Assembly: GCA_027024445.1 (NCBI GenBank)
Contig: JALVSJ010000265.1
Span: 1-38,767 of the forward strand
Reading direction: 5' to 3'
Length of the DNA: 38,767 nt
Source: Desulfobacterales bacterium
GTDB lineage: Bacteria > Desulfobacterota > DSM-4660 > Desulfatiglandales > Desulfatiglandaceae
The position numbers and the translations under genes were made by a program. Positions 7,649 to 20,027 of this stretch are shown here, piece by piece (position 1 is the stretch's first letter; each line of letters begins with the position of its first letter). The notes below the pieces were generated by a model that worked only from the letters and a program-made list of their open reading frames with translations, had not been told where the DNA came from and did no database searches.

Positions 7649-7666
7649 TTAGGTAGAAATACCTAA
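7649..7666. repeat. Perfect hairpin TTAGGTA-GAAA-TACCTAA
   Basis: A 7-base perfect inverted repeat closes a GAAA tetraloop in the 281-base gap between birA and the 2-hydroxyacid dehydrogenase gene. No T-tract is present on either strand. It could be an operator for the dehydrogenase gene or an RNA hairpin at the 3' end of the birA message. Confidence 0.4.
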
Positions 7667-7766
7667 ACCCTTGCGCCTTATGCCATGGACTTTTTTTCAC
7701 ATGCCCCTTCAGGCCCCCAGCTTTTCTTGTCTTGAAAGGCGATCTTACACAAGTGTGGGCCAAAAA

Positions 7767-8594
7767 TCATATACGCACAGATACATCTCCCCATCTCACA
7801 GATTTGCGCAGGCCATCCCCAGAGATCAAGGTGAGACTACCATCAATAGCAATGTCATCAGCTATACCCCTTATGGTCTCTCCATCTTCAATGATCTCCA
7901 CTTCGCGCCCCAGCACGATGGAGTTATCCTTATAGGGGTTGAGTATCCTGTGTTCTTGACCGCTGCCGAGCAGTCGATATTTAGCTTCAAAGCACACCAG
8001 AATACTTCCCAACAATCTGGTGCGACAAATTTGTTGTCCCGTCTCCTCCTGTATACAAGTGGCACCCCTTTGGCCTTCTTCAATGTTCCGCGGAGACCAG
8101 TAAACATTAAGGCCAATGCCTAGGACAACGTAATCAAGTTCCCCCTCTGCCATCGAAAATTCTCCTAAAAGCCCTGCAAGCTTCTTGCTGCCCACATAAA
8201 TATCATTGGGCCACTTTATCCCGGCCTTCAACCCTAATTCTGAGAAAAGCACTTTCACTATGGCCAACGAAGCAGCACAGTTCAGAAGAAAAAGCAAACC
8301 TGGGTCGTTTCCTGGTCTCAACACAATGGAAAAAAGCAGATTCGATCGGGGCTCAGCCAGCCATTTTCTACTCTTCCTTCCCCTGCCCGCGCTTTGATAC
8401 TCAGCCACTACCACTGTGCCTTCAGGAGCTCCTTGCTCACACAACGCTCTAGCATACCTGTTCGTAGAATCGAGTTTCTCCCGATAAACAATACGCCTGC
8501 TAAACATCGAACCACTGAGAATATTGTTGAGAAGGGCTATATCAAGGGGCTTATATGTGGAGGTTGATCGAATCAAGGCATGAACTTCTCTCAA
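7767..8594 (-). CDS. birA: Biotin--[acetyl-CoA-carboxylase] ligase
   Basis: 275 residues. The enzyme activates biotin with ATP and attaches it to the biotin carrier domain of carboxylases. Hallmarks are KLDSTNRYA, the biotinyl-AMP loop SAGRGRKSRKW, KWPNDIYVGSKKLAGLLGE and GIGLNVYW, with a C-terminal SH3-like part (GREVEIIEDGETIRGIADDI). There is no N-terminal HTH, so this is the monofunctional type without repressor activity. The start is uncertain: the frame opens after a TAG two codons upstream, and the only candidates are TTG at 8594 or TTG at 8576; neither has a strong ribosome-binding site. It lies downstream of gpsA in the same direction. Confidence 0.93.
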   Translation of the reverse strand: MREVHALIRSTSTYKPLDIALLNNILSGSMFSRRIVYREKLDSTNRYARALCEQGAPEGTVVVAEYQSAGRGRKSRKWLAEPRSNLLFSIVLRPGNDPGLLFLLNCAASLAIVKVLFSELGLKAGIKWPNDIYVGSKKLAGLLGEFSMAEGELDYVVLGIGLNVYWSPRNIEEGQRGATCIQEETGQQICRTRLLGSILVCFEAKYRLLGSGQEHRILNPYKDNSIVLGREVEIIEDGETIRGIADDIAIDGSLTLISGDGLRKSVRWGDVSVRI

Positions 8595-8682
8595 TGGCTA
8601 TGTCCATCTATAGTAACTATCCTGATTTCACTGCTTCTAAGACCCTCGCAAGTCCAAGCAGGCCCCCCTGAAAGCTTCAGAA

Positions 8683-9693
8683 TCAAGAATACACTTCCGG
8701 CTTGAGAGTCCTCGTCATCAGGTCCTTTACAGCAACCTTTGGGTCTTTTCCTTCATATAGGATCTGATATACCTGTTCCGTAATGGGCATCTCAACTCCA
8801 TGGCGCTTGGACAATGCGTATGCAGATTTGGCAGTCCTCACCCCTTCAGCCACCATGGTCATGGAGCGGGTGATCTCCTCTATGTTCTTGCCTTTGCCTA
8901 TCTCAAAACCAACAGTCCTATTTCTACTTAACTCTCCGGTACATGTAAGAACCAGGTCTCCCATCCCGGCAAGCCCGGAAAATGTTAACGGATTTGCACC
9001 CATGGCGATGCCCAGGCGGGCTATTTCGGCCAAACCTCGGGTGATTAGGGCTGCTCTGGCATTGTGTCCGAACTTCAGTCCATCCGAGGCCCCTGCTGCA
9101 ATGGCAATTACGTTTTTCAGCGCTGCGGCCAGTTGTACACCAATGAGATCATCGGATACGTAGATCCTGAAATATTTCCTGTACAGGAACTGTTGCAAGT
9201 CCTTGGCCCTATCCTGATTCTTGCATGCAATGGTTATTGCCGTAGGATAATGCCTTGAGACCTCTTTGGCAAAACTAGGCCCAGCGAGGCACGCAAAATG
9301 GTCTTCGGGCAGTTGGGGAACCACCTCGTGCGCTATCTCTGACATCAACATAAGGGTTTCATTTTCAATGCCCTTGGTAGCACTTAAAATTACCGCTTCC
9401 TGTCCAATGAAGCTTCCAAGCCTCTCGAACACCTCTCTGAACACGTGGCTCGGAACCACCATCAGGATGAGGTTCTTTCCTTCAACAGTGCTTTTCAAAT
9501 CATTTAGCGCCCGAATATAATCTGATAGCCTGACCCCAGGGAGAAAGGTAGTATTCATGCGCTCGTTATTTATCTGGGCACATACTTCTTCTTCCCTTAC
9601 CCACAGGTCAACACTATTGCCCTCTTCAGCAATCAGGTTTGCGAGAGTTGTTCCCCAGCTCCCCCCGCCTATTACCGCTACCCTGTACTTCAA
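8683..9693 (-). CDS. gpsA: Glycerol-3-phosphate dehydrogenase [NAD(P)+]
   Basis: 336 residues, typical. It reduces dihydroxyacetone phosphate to sn-glycerol-3-phosphate for phospholipid synthesis. Seen are the dinucleotide motif [29 protein letters not shown], the catalytic-region [30 protein letters not shown], and [12 protein letters not shown] near the C-terminal helices. The start codon is TTG: its bases overlap the gyrA stop codon as TTGA (9690-9693), so the gene is translationally coupled to gyrA and in the gyr operon. Confidence 0.96.
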   Translation of the reverse strand: MKYRVAVIGGGSWGTTLANLIAEEGNSVDLWVREEEVCAQINNERMNTTFLPGVRLSDYIRALNDLKSTVEGKNLILMVVPSHVFREVFERLGSFIGQEAVILSATKGIENETLMLMSEIAHEVVPQLPEDHFACLAGPSFAKEVSRHYPTAITIACKNQDRAKDLQQFLYRKYFRIYVSDDLIGVQLAAALKNVIAIAAGASDGLKFGHNARAALITRGLAEIARLGIAMGANPLTFSGLAGMGDLVLTCTGELSRNRTVGFEIGKGKNIEEITRSMTMVAEGVRTAKSAYALSKRHGVEMPITEQVYQILYEGKDPKVAVKDLMTRTLKPEVYS

Positions 9694-12110
9694 TCTTCCA
9701 CAACCTTTGCCAGCCCTACAACTCGCTGGCCTTCTTCTAGGTGTATAAGTTTTACGCCTTGGGTGTTACGGCCTATGACGGAGATGTCACCTGCTCTTAC
9801 CCTTATTATCATGCCGTGTTCAGTAACAATCATGATCTGATCGTGGTCTTTTACTTGGCATGAGCCAACAACAGGTCCATTCTTTGCGGTGCACTTGATC
9901 AAAAAGATCCCTTTTCCTCCGCGTGACTGAACTCGGAATTCCTCTAACTTAGTCCTTTTTCCATACCCATTCTCAGTAACCGTCAGTAGTGTGGGACCAT
10001 CCCCAAGGACCTCCATCCCTACCACTTCATCACCTTCGGCAAGTCTTATACCTATATTCCCAGCAGCGACTCGCCCCATAGGTCTTAGCTCTGTTTCATG
10101 GAATCTTATACACTTTCCATAACGTGTACTTAGCAGTATGTCTTGTTCTCCGTCGCTCAGACGCACGTCGATCAATTCATCACCTTCATTGATCTTGATC
10201 GCAGCAATACCCACAGACCTGGGCCTACTGAAAGCACTTAACTCGGTCTTTTTCACCAATCCTCTTTTTGTGGCCATCACAAGATATTTTGCTGCTCCAA
10301 AATCCCTGACAGACAATGTTGTGGCCACCCGTTCACCTTTCTTAAGGTTCAGCAGATTTACGATTGCTTTACCTCTTGCCGCCCTGCCTGCTTCTGGGAT
10401 TTCGTGAACCTTTTTCCAATGCACCCTCCCCTCTGTTGTGAAAAACAGCAGATAGTCATGAGAAGATGCAACAAAAAGATTTTCTACAAAATCCTCTTCT
10501 TTTATTTTCACTCCCATAAGGCCCTTTCCGCCCCTTCTCTGAGCCCTGTAAAGGGTAATGGGATTCCGCTTTATATAGCCCCGGTGACTTATTGTCACCG
10601 CCATGTCTTCTTCTGCAATCAGGTCCTCTAGATCAATCTCGGCTTCCTCATCCAGGATCTCCGTTCTCCTGTCGTCTCCGTACTCGCTCTGGATCCCAGA
10701 TACTTCATCTCGGATTATTTGCATTACCATAGCTGGACTAGAAAGAATGGCCTTGAACCTCTGGATATCCTTTATTAGGTCCTCATATTCAGAATTGATC
10801 TTTTCCCGCTCAAGCCCCGTCAACCTTTGAAGCCTCATATCCAAGATTGCCTGAGCCTGTATTTCCGAGAAATCGAACTCTGCCATAAGCTTCTGTTTCG
10901 CATCTTTTGGATCAGATGAGGCTCTTATCAATTCAATTATTTCGTCTAGGAAATCCAGGGCCTTCTTTAGCCCCTCAAGTATATGAGCTCGCTCTTCTGC
11001 TCTTTTAAGATCAAACCTTGTACGGCGCAGGACCACCTCTTTTCTGTGACTAAGGAACTCCTCAAGGATCTGCTTGAGATTGAGAACTAGGGGCCTGCCG
11101 TTGACCAACGCTAGGAGTATAATACCGTGGGATACCTCCATCTGGGTGTATTTGTACAACCTGTTCAGAATTACCATGGCATTGGCATCTCTCTTAATCT
11201 CTACGACAATTCTCATTCCCTCACGATCCGACTCATCTCTGATGTCCGAAATCCCTTCAATTTTCTTATCTCTGACCAACTCCCCTATCTTTTCCAGCAG
11301 CCTGGCTTTGTTCACCTGATAAGGAATCTCGCTAATTATAATGCGCTCGCGACTCCCCCCTACCTTTTCCACGTACGCCCGAGCCCTTATTTTTATCACG
11401 CCCCGGCCCGTTTCATAGGCTTCCATAATCCCCTTGCGCCCAAGTATAAAACCCGCCGTGGGAAAATCCGGGCCTTGGATGACTTCCATTAGCTCCCTGG
11501 AAGAAACATCAGGATTATCAATCAAGAGCTTCAACCCCTCGCAGATTTCAGTTAGATTATGTGGAGGGATGTTGGTTGCCATGCCAACAGCGATTCCAGC
11601 AGAACCGTTTATGAGTAGGTTAGGAATTGGTGTAGGCAAGACCACAGGTTCATTCAATGTGCCGTCATAGTTGGGAACGAAATCTACAGTTTCCTTTTCA
11701 ATATCAGTTAAGAAGTCTTGAGCCAGTTTGGTCATTCTGACTTCGGTATACCTCATGGCGGCCGGGGGATCACCGTCCACGGAACCAAAATTACCCTGCC
11801 CGTCTACAAGGGGATACCGCATTGTGAAATCCTGGGCCATTCTCACAATGGTGTCGTAGACGGCCGCATCACCGTGGGGATGATATTTTCCAATCACATC
11901 CCCAACCACCCTGGCAGACTTCTTAAAAGGCCTGTTATAAGTATTTCGGAGTTCGTACATACTATACAGCACTCGCCGGTGAACTGGCTTAAGCCCGTCT
12001 CTGACGTCAGGTAAGGCCCTGCCAACTATCACGCTCATGGAATACTCCAGGTAGGACCTCTTCATTTCATCTTCAATTCTTACCGACTGTGCCATGGCCT
12101 TATTGTCCAT
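9690..12110 (-). CDS. gyrA: DNA gyrase subunit A
   Basis: 806 residues. It is the breakage-reunion subunit of gyrase. The winged-helix/tower core contains [19 protein letters not shown] and [10 protein letters not shown] with the active-site tyrosine. The C-terminal beta-pinwheel starts after about 500 and has the GyrA box QRRGGKG, which marks gyrase rather than topoisomerase IV. The residue matching E. coli Ser83 is Ala ([10 protein letters not shown]), while the Asp87 equivalent is kept. An AGGAAGGGA ribosome-binding sequence precedes the ATG. It follows gyrB by 72 bases and overlaps gpsA by four. Confidence 0.98.
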   Translation of the reverse strand: MDNKAMAQSVRIEDEMKRSYLEYSMSVIVGRALPDVRDGLKPVHRRVLYSMYELRNTYNRPFKKSARVVGDVIGKYHPHGDAAVYDTIVRMAQDFTMRYPLVDGQGNFGSVDGDPPAAMRYTEVRMTKLAQDFLTDIEKETVDFVPNYDGTLNEPVVLPTPIPNLLINGSAGIAVGMATNIPPHNLTEICEGLKLLIDNPDVSSRELMEVIQGPDFPTAGFILGRKGIMEAYETGRGVIKIRARAYVEKVGGSRERIIISEIPYQVNKARLLEKIGELVRDKKIEGISDIRDESDREGMRIVVEIKRDANAMVILNRLYKYTQMEVSHGIILLALVNGRPLVLNLKQILEEFLSHRKEVVLRRTRFDLKRAEERAHILEGLKKALDFLDEIIELIRASSDPKDAKQKLMAEFDFSEIQAQAILDMRLQRLTGLEREKINSEYEDLIKDIQRFKAILSSPAMVMQIIRDEVSGIQSEYGDDRRTEILDEEAEIDLEDLIAEEDMAVTISHRGYIKRNPITLYRAQRRGGKGLMGVKIKEEDFVENLFVASSHDYLLFFTTEGRVHWKKVHEIPEAGRAARGKAIVNLLNLKKGERVATTLSVRDFGAAKYLVMATKRGLVKKTELSAFSRPRSVGIAAIKINEGDELIDVRLSDGEQDILLSTRYGKCIRFHETELRPMGRVAAGNIGIRLAEGDEVVGMEVLGDGPTLLTVTENGYGKRTKLEEFRVQSRGGKGIFLIKCTAKNGPVVGSCQVKDHDQIMIVTEHGMIIRVRAGDISVIGRNTQGVKLIHLEEGQRVVGLAKVVED

Positions 12111-12125
12111 AACTATCCCTTCCTA

Positions 12126-12150
12126 AAAAATAAAAAGCGCCGTAGGCGGC
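12126..12150 (-). terminator. Weak terminator-like hairpin between gyrB and gyrA
   Basis: On the minus strand GCCG-CCTA-CGGC is followed by GC and then a T-rich run (TTTTTATTTTTT). The stem is only four to five base pairs, so at most partial termination or attenuation between gyrB and gyrA is expected. Confidence 0.3.
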
Positions 12151-12182
12151 ATAGTATCATCATCTTTTTGGAGAATCTTAAA

Positions 12183-15691
<3,509 letters not shown>

Positions 15692-15889
15692 AGAGCTTTC
15701 TCCTTATGTTATTTGTTTATTAGTTCTCCAAGAAACATAATAACAGTAAGTATTGTAGAAATTTCTAAAACTCCAATAACCAGTGAATATACTGGGCATT
15801 TTATGCTGTGGTTTTCTGGGGTCAATTCCGGCAAAATAGACTGCAACAATAAGCACTATTCAATTCAAATATACCAGAAAATTTTAAAA
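15692..15889. other. AT-rich dnaA2-dnaN intergenic spacer
   Basis: 198 AT-rich bases between the stop of dnaA2 and the start of dnaN. It probably carries a dnaN promoter. In many bacteria the dnaA-dnaN gap is part of the origin, but I could not find consensus DnaA boxes or a convincing hairpin, and no ORF is supportable. Confidence 0.3.
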
Positions 15890-17209
15890 TTAACAATAGG
15901 TTATTATCTTTTTTAACTCTTCAACTTCTTGAGCCACTGTTTCATTATTTTCTATATCCTTTCGTATTTTTCTCAAGGCATACAGGACACTAGAATGAGT
16001 CATCTTACCGAAGGCCTCTCCAATTTCCTGGAGCCGGCAGCCTAAAATCTCTTTACATAGATACATGGCCACATGCCTACAACAACAGACTTGCCGCTGT
16101 CTAGACTGAGACCTGAGTTGAGAAGAATCAACACCGTAAAAGCGAGCTACTGAGTCCTGAATGTTTCTTATGTTTATATCTTTGTGTCTACCGAGCCCGA
16201 CCAGCCTCTTTACATGGGACAACTCGATGGGCTTGGTGTTATTAGTTGCATACTTAGAAATCTCGTCAGAATAAGATAAAAGTTCGCCAACATCGGTGGT
16301 GAGGTTAACAAGATAAAAGACAATATCATCCGTTACCGATACAGATTGTTTTGCCAGCCTGTTTCTTACAATTTTTGATCTTGTTTCCTGTTCTACCTTT
16401 GGTATTTCAGCCAGAATGCCTGACTGGAGTCTGCTTGAGAGGTGAGGGTCCATATCCTTGGTGGAGGTGGGAGACTCGGCTGAAGCGAATGCCATTGGTT
16501 TGTTATTGAGTTGGAATGTGTCGCAGATGGAATGAAGTATGGCCTGAGCCTTATGATTTCCTGAAAGTAGATGAATATCATCTAATATTAGAATGTCCAA
16601 TAGTAGTACGCAGTTTGTTAGGTCGCCTACTAATCCTTCCCGATGGTCTTGTCCCAGGATCCCTAATAGCTTGTTGGCATTTAGGTAAGCCGCGCGTGCC
16701 TCTGGGTTCCTCTGTTTTATTCTATTCCCTATTGCATGGAGTAAATGAGTTTTACCACAGGTAATGGAGCTAAAAATCACTAAAGGAGTGGTTGAGGTAG
16801 GTGTCTGAGCATCTGCTATGGACATGGCAGCAGCGTGGGCAAATCGATTGCTGTTATCTAGCACGAAGGAATCAAAAGAGTACTCGGGAATGAAGGGATG
16901 GAGTATTTGATCCCAAGAGTCAATATGCTCGGGCCCTGAATTGCCTGTGGTGATACAGGGGAGATTTGGGTATGAATATGTTATTTGTGGGTGGTAACCA
17001 CATACCTCAGCAAAAGCGTTTTGGAGGTCTTCTGTGAAGTGGTCCTTCAACCAGATAGCCACGAAACGGTTTGGTGCTTCAATAATTGCCTTATTCTGGT
17101 TAATGCTTTGTAATCTACTGCCAAAAAACCACGGTTCAATCTCTGCTTTTCCGTGAACTGACTGCAGAACTTTGATGATTTGCTTCCATATGTCTTTTTT
17201 TTTTGGCAT
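15890..17209 (-). CDS. DnaA-like replication initiator, second and degenerate copy (dnaA2)
   Basis: 439 residues that align with DnaA from end to end: domain I (1-65, WKQIIKVLQSV...IEAPNRFVAIWLKDHF), AAA+ from about 108 (YSFDSFVLDNSNRFAHAAAMSIA), and domain IV from about 345. It sits in the classical position ahead of dnaN-gyrB-gyrA. Key ATPase signatures are altered. The Walker A glycines are replaced (SSITCGKT, 147-154, for GGVGLGKT), the sensor 1 segment is ASAES for TSDRP, and the sensor 2 arginine position is Gly308 (DVGELLS for NVRELEG). Walker B keeps Asp210-Asp211, the SR finger (Arg260) is present, and domain IV keeps GKMTHSSVLYALRKI. The ATG is followed by a run of ten A and has no visible ribosome-binding site. 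It probably still binds DNA and may have lost normal ATP switching. Confidence 0.88.
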   Translation of the reverse strand: MPKKKDIWKQIIKVLQSVHGKAEIEPWFFGSRLQSINQNKAIIEAPNRFVAIWLKDHFTEDLQNAFAEVCGYHPQITYSYPNLPCITTGNSGPEHIDSWDQILHPFIPEYSFDSFVLDNSNRFAHAAAMSIADAQTPTSTTPLVIFSSITCGKTHLLHAIGNRIKQRNPEARAAYLNANKLLGILGQDHREGLVGDLTNCVLLLDILILDDIHLLSGNHKAQAILHSICDTFQLNNKPMAFASAESPTSTKDMDPHLSSRLQSGILAEIPKVEQETRSKIVRNRLAKQSVSVTDDIVFYLVNLTTDVGELLSYSDEISKYATNNTKPIELSHVKRLVGLGRHKDINIRNIQDSVARFYGVDSSQLRSQSRQRQVCCCRHVAMYLCKEILGCRLQEIGEAFGKMTHSSVLYALRKIRKDIENNETVAQEVEELKKIITYC

Positions 17210-17309
17210 AATTACAAAATTAAATCGGTGTGATCAACGTGGAAATGTGCTGCAATCTTATTAAAAGCACTAGACAATTTCAACTAAAATAACTCTGGAG
17301 GAAATCTTT

Positions 17310-18059
17310 ATGCACTCTATAGCCTTTGCAGGCAAAGGTGGGACAGGGAAAACAACACTGGCTGGGATCCTGATTCGTTATCTGGTGGAAAATGACTTAA
17401 CTCCTGTACTTGCTGTTGATGCAGACGCCAACGCAAACCTCAATGAGGTTTTAGGGCTGGAGGTAATTGAGACCCTGGGCGAGGCAAGAGAGCAGATGAA
17501 AAAGGGTGTGGCCAGTGGAATGACCAAGGATGTATTCATGGAAATGAAACTGCAGGAGGCCGTCGTTGAATCCAATGGCTTTGACCTTATTGTCATGGGA
17601 AGACCAGAAGGCGCTGGCTGTTATTGTGCTGCCAATTCTTTGCTTACGCAATATCTCGAAAAGCTAATAGGTAATTATAGGTATATCGTGATGGACAATG
17701 AGGCAGGGATGGAACACCTCAGTAGACTCACAACAAATAATATTGACGCCCTGCTTGTGGTTTCAGATCCTACCAGGAGAGGACTTCAGGCCGCATCAAG
17801 AATAGTTAATCTAGCTGAAGAGCTTAACCTGAATATTAGAGATAAATATGTGCTTGTTAACCTAGCAAAAGAGGGGCAAGCAAAGGAAATTAAAGATGTT
17901 GCTGCCAGTTTTAGTCTCGAACTCATAGGTATTATACCCGAAGATGAAGAAATAAGGACGTATGATCTAAAGGGTATCCCAACCATGGAGCTTCCATCTA
18001 ATAACAAAGCGCTTAATGCTGCCTTTGAAATTTTCGAAAAGCTAATTTCTTCACTCTAG
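17310..18059 (+). CDS. cooC: CooC-type nickel-insertion ATPase for CO dehydrogenase/acetyl-CoA synthase
   Basis: 249 residues, MinD/ParA-like deviant Walker A GKGGTGKTT at 8-16, AVDADANANL as the A' region, and IVMDNEAGMEHLSR as the Walker B/switch region. A GCYC motif at about residues 104-107 matches the CxC that binds metal between the two CooC subunits. CooC/AcsF proteins use ATP to help load nickel into CODH or acetyl-CoA synthase. A TGGAGGAAA ribosome-binding site precedes the ATG. It diverges from dnaA2 across 100 bases and heads the acs gene group, 318 bases upstream of acsD. Confidence 0.92.
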   Translation: MHSIAFAGKGGTGKTTLAGILIRYLVENDLTPVLAVDADANANLNEVLGLEVIETLGEAREQMKKGVASGMTKDVFMEMKLQEAVVESNGFDLIVMGRPEGAGCYCAANSLLTQYLEKLIGNYRYIVMDNEAGMEHLSRLTTNNIDALLVVSDPTRRGLQAASRIVNLAEELNLNIRDKYVLVNLAKEGQAKEIKDVAASFSLELIGIIPEDEEIRTYDLKGIPTMELPSNNKALNAAFEIFEKLISSL

Positions 18060-18186
18060 AATGATCGAAGGTGGTGAGAAATTAAAAAAGTAGTACCTGT
18101 CAGCTGGATATCAATATGTAGTATTCAATTAGTTTGTAACACTATATATAGTATGTGATATGTGCTTAAAATAATGTAGAATTTCC

Positions 18187-18215
18187 TTGACAAGCCTAGA
18201 CACATCGTCTATTTT
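18187..18215 (+). promoter_or_regulatory. Possible promoter between cooC and acsD
   Basis: TTGACA (18187-18192), a 17-base spacer and TATTTT (18210-18215) fit a sigma70-like promoter, with a start expected near 18222. That start would be only a few bases before the terminator-like hairpin at 18226, so its use to drive acsD would require readthrough or another promoter further down. Confidence 0.4.
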
Positions 18216-18225
18216 ACTGCTTCGG

Positions 18226-18250
18226 TTACCTCTCCTGAGGTAATTTTTTT
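18226..18250 (+). terminator. Intrinsic terminator or attenuator between cooC and acsD
   Basis: TTACCTC (18226-18232), loop TCCT, GAGGTAA (18237-18243) and seven T (18244-18250). It could end the cooC transcript or attenuate transcription into acsD. The 318-base cooC-acsD gap also holds an AT-only palindrome (ACTATATATAGT, 18141-18152) and, further down, an inverted repeat GCACCT...AGGTGC around 18300-18320. No ORF is seen in the gap. Confidence 0.6.
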
Positions 18251-18377
18251 GTAGTGCTTTGTTATATTTTTCACAACATTAACACCAACCTGGTTAAGAT
18301 GCACCTGCCAGGTGAGGTGCGTTTATGTCAGAGTTTATTTTCGGACCATGAATAACCTAAAGTAAGGAGGGCTAAAA

Positions 18378-19967
18378 TTGGCTTTTCAAATCCCCAAACA
18401 GAGCTATTCTGGGAGTATTAGAGAGGTAGTAATTGGTGCTGGCGATGCTGTAATAAAATTGGGTGGTCAGACCTCATTTCCTTTTCATACCTTCGAAGGA
18501 GAGATGCCAAATCCACCAAAAATTGCTATGGAAGTATGGGATTATGACCCATCGGAAGAGTGGCCAAAAGCAGCACTGGAGCCATTCAAGGATGTGGTAT
18601 CCTCCCCCGAGGCCTGGGCTAAGAAATGCGTGGAAGAGTATGGGGCTGATTTGATAGTCCTTCAACTTAAGAGTACCGATCCCAATGGTATGGACAGACC
18701 CGCTGAGGAGGCCGCTGAGGTAGCTAAAAAGGTGGCTGATGCCATTAATGTACCACTTGTTGTATGGGGCACTGCCAATAACCAAAAGGACGAAGAAGTC
18801 TTACGGAAGATTTGTGAGGTTTGTGAGGGTAAAAATGTGGCATTGGCACCGGTGGAAGAAGGTTGTTACAAGGGAGTAGGGGCTACGGCGCTGGCTTATC
18901 ACCACACCGTTGTTGCTTCGACGCCTATTGATGTTAATCTCGCAAAACAACTCAATATACTTCTTGAAAATTTAGGGGTTTCCCTGGACAATATTATTAT
19001 TGATCCCACCACTGGTGGATTGGGCTACGGGCTGGAGTACAGTTACTCGGTGATGGAAAGAATCAGGATGGCAGCCCTTACCCAAGAAGACGACAAACTT
19101 CAGTCACCAATAATCTCTAATCTGGCTAATGAGATTTGGAAGTGTAAGGAGGCTGGTGAAAGTATTGAGGATGCGCCGACAATGGGTGATCCCGAAAAAA
19201 GGGGTATACTCATGGAGGTTGTAGCTGCGGTGTGCTACTTAATGGCAGGAGCAGATGTAGTGATACTGCGCCACCCTGAAAGTGTGCGCATGATCCGTTC
19301 TTTTATTGATTTAATGGTGGAAGGCGGAATGGCTACCGATATTGGAGAGATTTCCAAATTACTCCCCTACGAAGAGGCGGACCTTGTGGCTATTTCCCCA
19401 GAGCCTAACCTAGAATTCGGAGGTGAGGCTGAACCTGCTAAGAAGGAGGTGAAGAAGGCACCTAAGCAACCAGAGGCCAAGGAAAAACCCAAAGCACCAC
19501 CAAAGAAAGCTAAGCCTAAGGCTGAAGCTAAGCCAGAGAAAAAGGTGGTTGAGTTGAAGCCAAAGGAGGAGAAGAAAGAAAAACCGGCTGAAAAGCCAAA
19601 ACCTGCTAAAGTGAAGGCTGAAGAGGCGAAGGCCAGGGCCGAAGAAGCAAAAGCCAAAGCAGAGGCAGAGGCTAAAGCAAAGGCTGAGGAAGAGGCAAGG
19701 AAAAAGGCAGAGGAGGAGGCCAAGAAAAAGGAAGAAGAAGCAAAGAGAAAAGCCGAGGAAGAAGCCAAGGCCAAAGCAGAAGCAGAGGCCAAAGCCAAGG
19801 CAGAGGCTAAGGCGAAGGCTGACTTGGAAGAGCTTCGCAAGAAGAGAGCTAAAGCCAAAAAGGCGGTTACACCAGAGAGGAAAGAGCCTGAGGTGGCTGC
19901 TGTGGCCGGACTGAGTCAATTAGAGAAATTTATTGCCTATTTGGATCATATCCATAGGAGGGTGTAA
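18378..19967 (+). CDS. acsD: CODH/ACS corrinoid iron-sulfur protein small subunit (delta) with long Lys/Ala/Glu tail
   Basis: 529 residues. Residues 1 to about 350 match the TIM-barrel delta/AcsD subunit: IPKQSYSGSIREVVIG, GGQTSFPFHTFEGEMPNPPKIAMEVWD, LKSTDPNGMD, LAPVEEGCYKGVGATALAYHH, IIIDPTTGGLGYGLEYSYSVMERIR. With AcsC it carries the cobalamin that moves the methyl group to AcsB. The usual length is about 310-325 residues, so the remaining roughly 180 are extra: a low-complexity run of Lys, Ala, Glu and Pro (about 350-510), then a short amphipathic end LSQLEKFIAYLDHIHRRV. The start is TTG at 18378, with AAGGAGGG six bases upstream. acsB follows after 60 bases. Confidence 0.93.
   Translation: MAFQIPKQSYSGSIREVVIGAGDAVIKLGGQTSFPFHTFEGEMPNPPKIAMEVWDYDPSEEWPKAALEPFKDVVSSPEAWAKKCVEEYGADLIVLQLKSTDPNGMDRPAEEAAEVAKKVADAINVPLVVWGTANNQKDEEVLRKICEVCEGKNVALAPVEEGCYKGVGATALAYHHTVVASTPIDVNLAKQLNILLENLGVSLDNIIIDPTTGGLGYGLEYSYSVMERIRMAALTQEDDKLQSPIISNLANEIWKCKEAGESIEDAPTMGDPEKRGILMEVVAAVCYLMAGADVVILRHPESVRMIRSFIDLMVEGGMATDIGEISKLLPYEEADLVAISPEPNLEFGGEAEPAKKEVKKAPKQPEAKEKPKAPPKKAKPKAEAKPEKKVVELKPKEEKKEKPAEKPKPAKVKAEEAKARAEEAKAKAEAEAKAKAEEEARKKAEEEAKKKEEEAKRKAEEEAKAKAEAEAKAKAEAKAKADLEELRKKRAKAKKAVTPERKEPEVAAVAGLSQLEKFIAYLDHIHRRV
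19440..19870 (+). repeat. Low-complexity repeat encoding the AcsD Lys/Ala/Glu tail
   Basis: Purine-rich DNA built from repeated GCC/GCT-AAG/AAA-GCA-GAG/GAA units. It keeps the acsD frame open throughout and translates to many AKAEAEAKAKAEEE-like units. Such DNA can expand or contract by slippage. It also creates long spurious open frames on the opposite strand. Confidence 0.8.
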
Positions 19968-20027
19968 AACACCCGGTTCGATGTTATCGGATTAAGAATA
20001 ACCTCTTAAGAAGGGAGGAAGTTTTTT

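Noticed and set aside
7671-8123. Plus-strand frame of 150 codons
   Set aside because: Mostly antisense to birA, which has clear motifs; no ribosome-binding site and no protein-like pattern.
19367-19919. Two long minus-strand frames (163 and 169 codons) rich in Ala/Ser/Phe/Leu
   Set aside because: They are antisense to the Lys/Ala/Glu repeat of acsD; the low-complexity purine-rich coding strand removes stops on the other strand. No initiation signals or family resemblance.
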